From Lumnitzera littorea (taxonomy: Eukaryota; Streptophyta; Magnoliopsida; Myrtales; Combretaceae): DNA of 64,000 bases. Shown here one piece after another: positions 59,005 through 64,000 of this stretch (its first letter is position 1; every line of letters starts with the position of its first letter). Below the pieces are notes generated by a model that saw only the letters and a program-made list of their open reading frames with translations, did no database searches and was not told where the DNA came from. Both the position numbers and the translations under genes were made by a program. Where the stretch lies: contig JAMXBB010000011.1 in NCBI GenBank assembly GCA_024138015.1, positions 39,464,488 through 39,528,487 of the forward strand, in the 5' to 3' direction.

Positions 59005-61692
59005 TAGATACCCCATTCCACCCCTTACCCCTCGTAATTTTAGAAATTTTTAGAATAGGGAAAAGGGTTTTAATTTAGAAAAATTTAAAAGAATAGTAAA
59101 TACAAAAAAATTGAAGAAAATACAAAAAGGAAAGAGGAAAATACAATTTTTTTTTAAGAAAATAAGTTCTTAGGCCATTTAAGGATTACTAGGTCTTAGT
59201 TTTACAGTTTATCTTATGTTTAAGGTAAAAAAGCAAAATTAGAAGTCAATTAGGCATATACAATTTAATAGAATTACAGTTTCTTAGTAAAACAAACGTT
59301 TTATTATCACACTAAGTTTGGCTTGCTTATTCTAAAATAATTTTTATTTTTAAATAGTTGATTGTGGCATCAAACAGTGTCTCAATTAGACTTAAATTGA
59401 TTATTTTATGAGCATTTGAAGTTTTTAGAAACGGCGAGCACTAAACAGAACTGAGATTGTAATTCTAGTAAATTGGTTCATTTTTTAAACATAAATTTTC
59501 ACATATGCCTAGTTAACTGAATAATTGAAAGAGAAGATAAATTAGTTTTTTCAAGACTTAAAAGGCTTAGATCAATTTTTGAGGCATGAAGTTGATCGAG
59601 CCTTTTACTAAAATTGCCCCTAAAGAAAATATGTTTTACTTTGGGGACAAGGACCAAGAAGCATCTTTAGTCCAACGGTTCACAACTTGGTCTAGTAGAT
59701 GGAAAAAATGGAGGTCTTTTGTTCGATTCTTTAGGAGGCAACCTACCTTCTTTTGATTTTCCATTAAACATTAAAGCACTACATGGCGCATGGTGGTTGG
59801 TGTTTTGACCAACCTGTTAACTCCCTCCATTTTAGCTCTTAATTCAAGCACGATTTGTAGAAAATTAGAGGAGAAAACCTTGCGCGACCTATGATCTTTT
59901 GGACCTGATTAAACCAATTTTTTGTTTAAATTTTATAAAAATAAAAGCGAGAATTGATAGAGCACTTGGAGCAAATTAAGTTTGACCCATTAACTTCTCA
60001 AATCAACAAATGAATGTGATTAAAATTAGACTCAAATATTAGGAAAACTTTGAACATATTATTTATGGTCAGTCAAAATATCACAAATTTGGACATGTTT
60101 GAATATAAATCAAAGCAACTTGATGGTGTGAATTAACATTTCAAACATCGATTAATGCTTTTTAACAAACAATTTCAATTGAAAATACATCAATTTTGTG
60201 GTTCAAAAATCAATTCGTCGGTCAAATATCCATTAACACAAAGCTTTGATTTTAGGTGATTTAATGAGTTTTCAAATGAAATCAAGCATGGACAAGTATA
60301 ATAAGAGGTTGGGAACTTGTTTGGGACAAGAAGCACCATACAAAATCATCTATACAAGTTCAACTTTGAGCTTTCTCTCTTTAATTGGTTGTAAGCTTCT
60401 CTCTTTAAAAGTAATGGCCCTTACGGTGGTTCTTGACAAAAACTACCACCACCATCTACTTCCACATCCTTGAAAACCCAAGGCCCCATCACCTATTCAT
60501 TTCTTACAGCCACCACTAATGTCATGCGCTGTAGTCACCAACTCTATGCCTAACACCAAGAAAACCTCGGAGCCGTTTGAACCATCCTACTGCCTACCCT
60601 CTCCCTCCTTCCTTGTCTATGTGTGTGTGTGTGTGTGTTTTTTAGCCTATACATGTGCCAGGCACTAGGATCCAACTTAGATCCAGTTGGCGACTTGAAC
60701 CCGAGAGACTGACCTACGTTCGCTCTAAATTTGGTCTGCCCCCCTATTTCTTTAATTAATTAATTTATTTTGTTGTACTATTATTTTTTTCTTTTCCTTC
60801 TCTCTTCTTTTCTTTGATGTTTTGTTGTTAAAAAAAAGAAGGAAAAAAAGTGGGATAAAAAAAAAAGACAAGAAGAAAAAAGAAAAAAAAAATAGGAAGG
60901 AAAGTTTTGTTATTTTAATTTTAGAATAAAAAATAATAATAATAAAAATATAAAAAAATATAAAAAAAGGGTGTTCCACCACTTAGAAAATACCTTTTTT
61001 TTTTTAAAGAAAAGAATAAAAGTCCAATTAACAAACCATTTTCCTAAAAATATAATTCCCTTTGAATTTTTCAAATGAATAATCATTAGGACCCTTTTAG
61101 AGTTTTCCATAAATGAAAATAAATTGATAAAATTGCAAACCCGAGTGTTTTTCAAAATTAAAAGAGATTCACACTCTAAATTTTTATATTGAACTACGAA
61201 AAATTTGATCCTTACTAAAAGGTACTTAGGTACAGATAGGGCAACTTAAAATCTATAAAAGGTTATCTTTCTCCTTTTGTAATTTTCTTTATATATATAT
61301 AGTTTTGTTTTTTTATTTAATTATAAATTTGAATTAGATATTATTAGTAGGGTGTTTTGAAAAATAAATTTAAATTTGAAAAGTTGAAAATGGTATCTAT
61401 TAAGGGTTTAATAGGTTAGTCTCCAAACTTAAATCTCTGGTTTTAAAAAATCGTTTTAAAAAAATTGGCTTCTCTAATAGGTTAGTCGCTAGGTTAAAAT
61501 CGATCTACTTAATCCATTTAACCTAACTCATTTTTTCCCAACTCCGGTTAAGTGGTGAGTTTAAACCTTTTAAAATAGAAAAACCAAGTTTTTCTTAACT
61601 CTTAGTTGAGTGTTATAATAAAATAGGTTAGGGTTTAATACTAATTGGGTTAAGAAAAATATTAAAACTTGGGAAAAATTCCAAACTTGACA
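59005..61692 (+). repeat. 5' LTR (2.7 kb) of the second Tat/Ogre-like element
   Basis: Starts TAGATACCCCATTCC, has the A-rich zone, a tRNA-like region at 59665-59735 (TTTAGTCCAACGGTTC and TTTGTTCGATTC), a (GT)n tract at about 60618-60638, poly-T/poly-A low complexity at 60785-60990, then GGTTAAGTGGTGAG near 61547 and the end AAACTTGACA. Open frames at 60246-60473 and in the poly-T zone have no recognisable domain. Confidence 0.7.
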
Positions 61693-61695
61693 GTT

Positions 61696-61713
61696 TGGTG
61701 ACTCCATTTGGGA
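61696..61713 (+). other. Primer-binding site (tRNA-Arg type), decayed
   Basis: TGGTGACTCCATTTGGGA follows the LTR end by three bases and matches the site at 47516 in 14 of 18 positions. Confidence 0.65.
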
Positions 61714-62272
61714 CATCAAGAAGGCTAGCCACTTAAAAACCTTTCGAAGTTAAATTTGCTTTTGAAAATACCCATGTTATTCTTTTTATGATTATTTTGT
61801 TGTAAATGTTCTTTGTTTACATCTTCACTTTTGCAGGCATCTTACTTAGGATATTGGGGAATTATTGCATCAAGGATGCATAGTAGATACAATCAAATGT
61901 AGGCTATTTTAAGACCGTAGAACGGGAGGCCATTATGTAAGCTTTGGATGTTGTGGGTAACTACCTTGTAGGGTCGATCAAGCTACCCCACTTAAGCTTT
62001 GACGTGATCAATCAATGGCTTTCCTAAAAGCATGTGAAGTTACAGAGCTTAAGGACCTTTAGAACCTACCTTAATTACATTCACGAACCATTTCCTAAAT
62101 TTGGCAAATAAACATAATGTGGCAAGACTTAGAAAAAAAAAATTAATTGTGAAGTTTCCTAATCTATTCCCTATAAATATTTTCTTTTCTTTGTAGAATA
62201 TCGATGTAATCCTTATGTAAATATGATAGTTTCGATGTAATTTTCTTTTTATTTTTATTTTTTTTGTAGAAA

Positions 62273-63010
62273 ATGGTTAGTTCCTCTCTCACATAAGCCC
62301 TTTTAAAAGAAGTCTATATTCATAAGCCTTTTGAGCCTAGAGGAGCACTTAAGAAATGCTTCCAGTATTTCAACCCATCCCAACAGAAGATGATTCAAAA
62401 TAAGATTAGGCCTACCCTTTAGCTACTTAAGATTCAAGCCAATATTACCATGGTATGGGCTTTGGTCCACTTTTGGGACCCTCAATGCCAATTTTTTTTT
62501 GTTTTGGCTCATGTTGACTAAACCCAACCATCAAAGTATCTATTAAGAGTCCTTTTTATCAAAAGCGGAGGGTACGCTCTAGATATCATGTTTGGGCTTG
62601 CAAAGATTTTCAATAAACCCTTAGGCCTTCGTGAATTTGAAATATGTAAAATATAGGAAAATCCTCACAGAAGAATCATAGGGTAGAAGATCTCTTCATT
62701 TGGTTTGCAACCCTGTCTAGCTACAATCAGAAACTCTTTTGTACTAGCTTTGAAGTTGGTGGCAATATAGAGTCAATGCTTATATCTTGGTAGCATTTAG
62801 GACTATTTTATTTCCTAATGGGGTATTTCATATACATCATAGGATTGTAGAGTTGGTAACCCAATTTATAGAAGGAAAGTCTTATATCCCAACTCTACTA
62901 ACTCAGTAGGCTAGTTACTCAATTGTCTTAGAGAAGAGATATAAACTCCGCAAATTTAGCTATTTAAAAACAGAATTGAACCCTAATATTATAGATAACT
63001 TGAAGAGTCA
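62273..63010 (+). pseudogene. Gag-like ORF of the second Tat/Ogre-like element
   Basis: Begins MVSSSLT at 62273. From about 62450 it reads VWALVHFWDPQCQ, then YALDIMFGLAKIFNKP and, later, VELVTQFIEGKSYIPTLLTQ and KLRKFSYLKTELNPN. The HFWDP core is better preserved than in the copy at 48056. Several stops. The frame and similarity end near 63010. Confidence 0.6.
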
Positions 63011-64000
63011 TTAAAGCCGAGCAAGATAAAATTTTAATAAATTATAAATCTAAATATATTATAAGTAGTAAAAACCTTAGAAATTGATCAACACCCTATA
63101 TCGTATACTAAAACCCTAAAATTGACTTACATATCATTAACCAAAATTGAAACCGAATTTGATCAAAACCCTAAAATTATAAATATAAACCTATAAAATA
63201 ATTAAATATTACTCAATAGTGATAAAATTATAGTCAATTGTAATTTTCGACTAATATGCCTATTTGCGCGAAATTATAACGAATTCGCTATAATAACTTA
63301 TAAAAATTATAATTGTAATGGGTACCGATTAAATCGATAAAATTTCACAAAAATTTGAAAATTAATTTATGAGGAAAATCATTATAATTTATATGATTCG
63401 AAAAATTACATATATTTGGTAATAATTTTCATTTTCCTTCTCTTCCATTTCCGATTTATCTCTTTTCTTTCTTCCCTTTTTCATTTCAAGTCTACGTCTT
63501 GCACAAACCAAAACCAAAAATCAGCAAAATGAAATCTAAACAAGCAACCTACGTGATGAATTACTATTGCCAGGTGTTGAGTTATAATTTAATTGTCCCA
63601 TCTTCATTAATTCACAAGATTAGGATAGGATTTAGTTTATTTTTTTTTATTTTAATTGCTGCACATATAAAAAGAGAAGAACAAATCCTGGAAGAAAACT
63701 TGGAAAGCAAACCGAGAGAAGAAAAAATTCTGGATGCAAAACAACTTGAGAAAAGAGAAGGAAGAAAAAGAAAGAAGAAAGGAAGAAGAAAAGAAGAAGG
63801 AAAAGAAGAAGAAAAATTAAAATAAATAGATAAGTAAATTATTTTCTAGTATAGATGTATATTATATAGTATATAATGTATAAATATAGTATTTGTATGG
63901 TATTTTTATACATATAACATTACTAGTACATGTATATATGCATAAACACTTAGATTGAATTATATATGTATGTATTAGGCCATGTATGTATACATGTATG
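63011..64000 (+). repeat. LTR-like sequence at the window end
   Basis: AT-rich sequence with repeated AACCCTAAAATT words (63110-63190), a pyrimidine tract (63430-63490), and a plus-strand 108-codon open frame (63499-63825) whose second half is almost pure E, K, R and G from a GAA/AGA purine tract. The layout recalls the LTR or leader of another gypsy element inserted in the gag-like ORF, but neither end is visible. I do not consider the open frame a gene. Confidence 0.35.

Larger units (their letters stand above)
59005..63010 (+). mobile_element. Second Tat/Ogre-like element, 5' part
   Basis: 5' LTR 59005-61692, PBS 61696-61713, leader, gag-like ORF from 62273. It cuts the copia pol at about 58998-59005. 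It is more diverged from the two LTRs at 45397 and 53241 than they are from each other, so it is a separate element. It runs into different sequence near 63010. Confidence 0.7.

Overview
The window is AT-rich nuclear DNA from a flowering plant, most likely a eudicot. I cannot name the species. The reasons are one intron-containing plant-type AIG1/IAN GTPase gene with canonical GT..AG introns, and a surrounding landscape of plant LTR retrotransposons (Ty3/gypsy chromovirus and Tat-like lineages, Ty1/copia SIRE-like). Nothing bacterial is present: no operons, no Shine-Dalgarno spacing, no CRISPR array. The first six bases are a HindIII site, which would fit a clone end.

Layout. 1-375 holds an LTR-like fragment with a TATA motif. 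376-1560 is AT-rich and empty. 1560-7900 is the only gene I regard as functional: a five-coding-exon AIG1/IAN GTPase of 338 residues with an intact P-loop, DTPG and TGGD motifs, a C-terminal coiled coil and a terminal CTIL prenylation-type box. Its long second intron carries a ~420 bp tandem duplication with G-runs. 7.8-14.2 kb is intergenic and AT-rich, with a probable solo copia (SIRE-type) LTR at about 9.12-10.87 kb lying inside an old degenerate repeat.

14.2-64 kb is a nest of decayed retrotransposons. A plus-strand gypsy gag (PBS at 15084) is followed by a minus-strand chromovirus pol (17.9-20.28 kb, resuming at 30.28-30.62 kb). That pol is split by a plus-strand Tat-like gypsy element (20281-30283). 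The gag of that element is in turn split by a 3.85 kb solo LTR (21318-25165) with a perfect 5 bp target duplication. A second, related 3.6 kb LTR (30617-34249) cuts the chromovirus pol again. 34.3-41.1 kb is LTR-like and low-complexity DNA. 41.1-44.75 kb is a minus-strand relative of the split Tat-like element, with LTR, gag, protease and RT all carrying lesions.

45.1-64 kb appears to be a four-level nest: a copia gag fragment, cut by a Tat/Ogre-like element without pol (45397-54038, with a 109 bp tandem array next to its 3' LTR), whose 3' LTR is cut by a minus-strand SIRE-like copia element with an env-like ORF (54039 to about 59000), which is itself cut by a second Tat/Ogre-like element (59005 onward). 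That element may be interrupted again near 63 kb.

None of the transposon reading frames is intact, so the region reads as ancient heterochromatin-like sequence beside one expressed-looking gene. I found no convincing undescribed gene system. The most informative signals are the insertion order, the antisense extra ORF, the satellite-like array inside a retrotransposon 3' region, and tRNA-promoter-like boxes shared by three LTRs.
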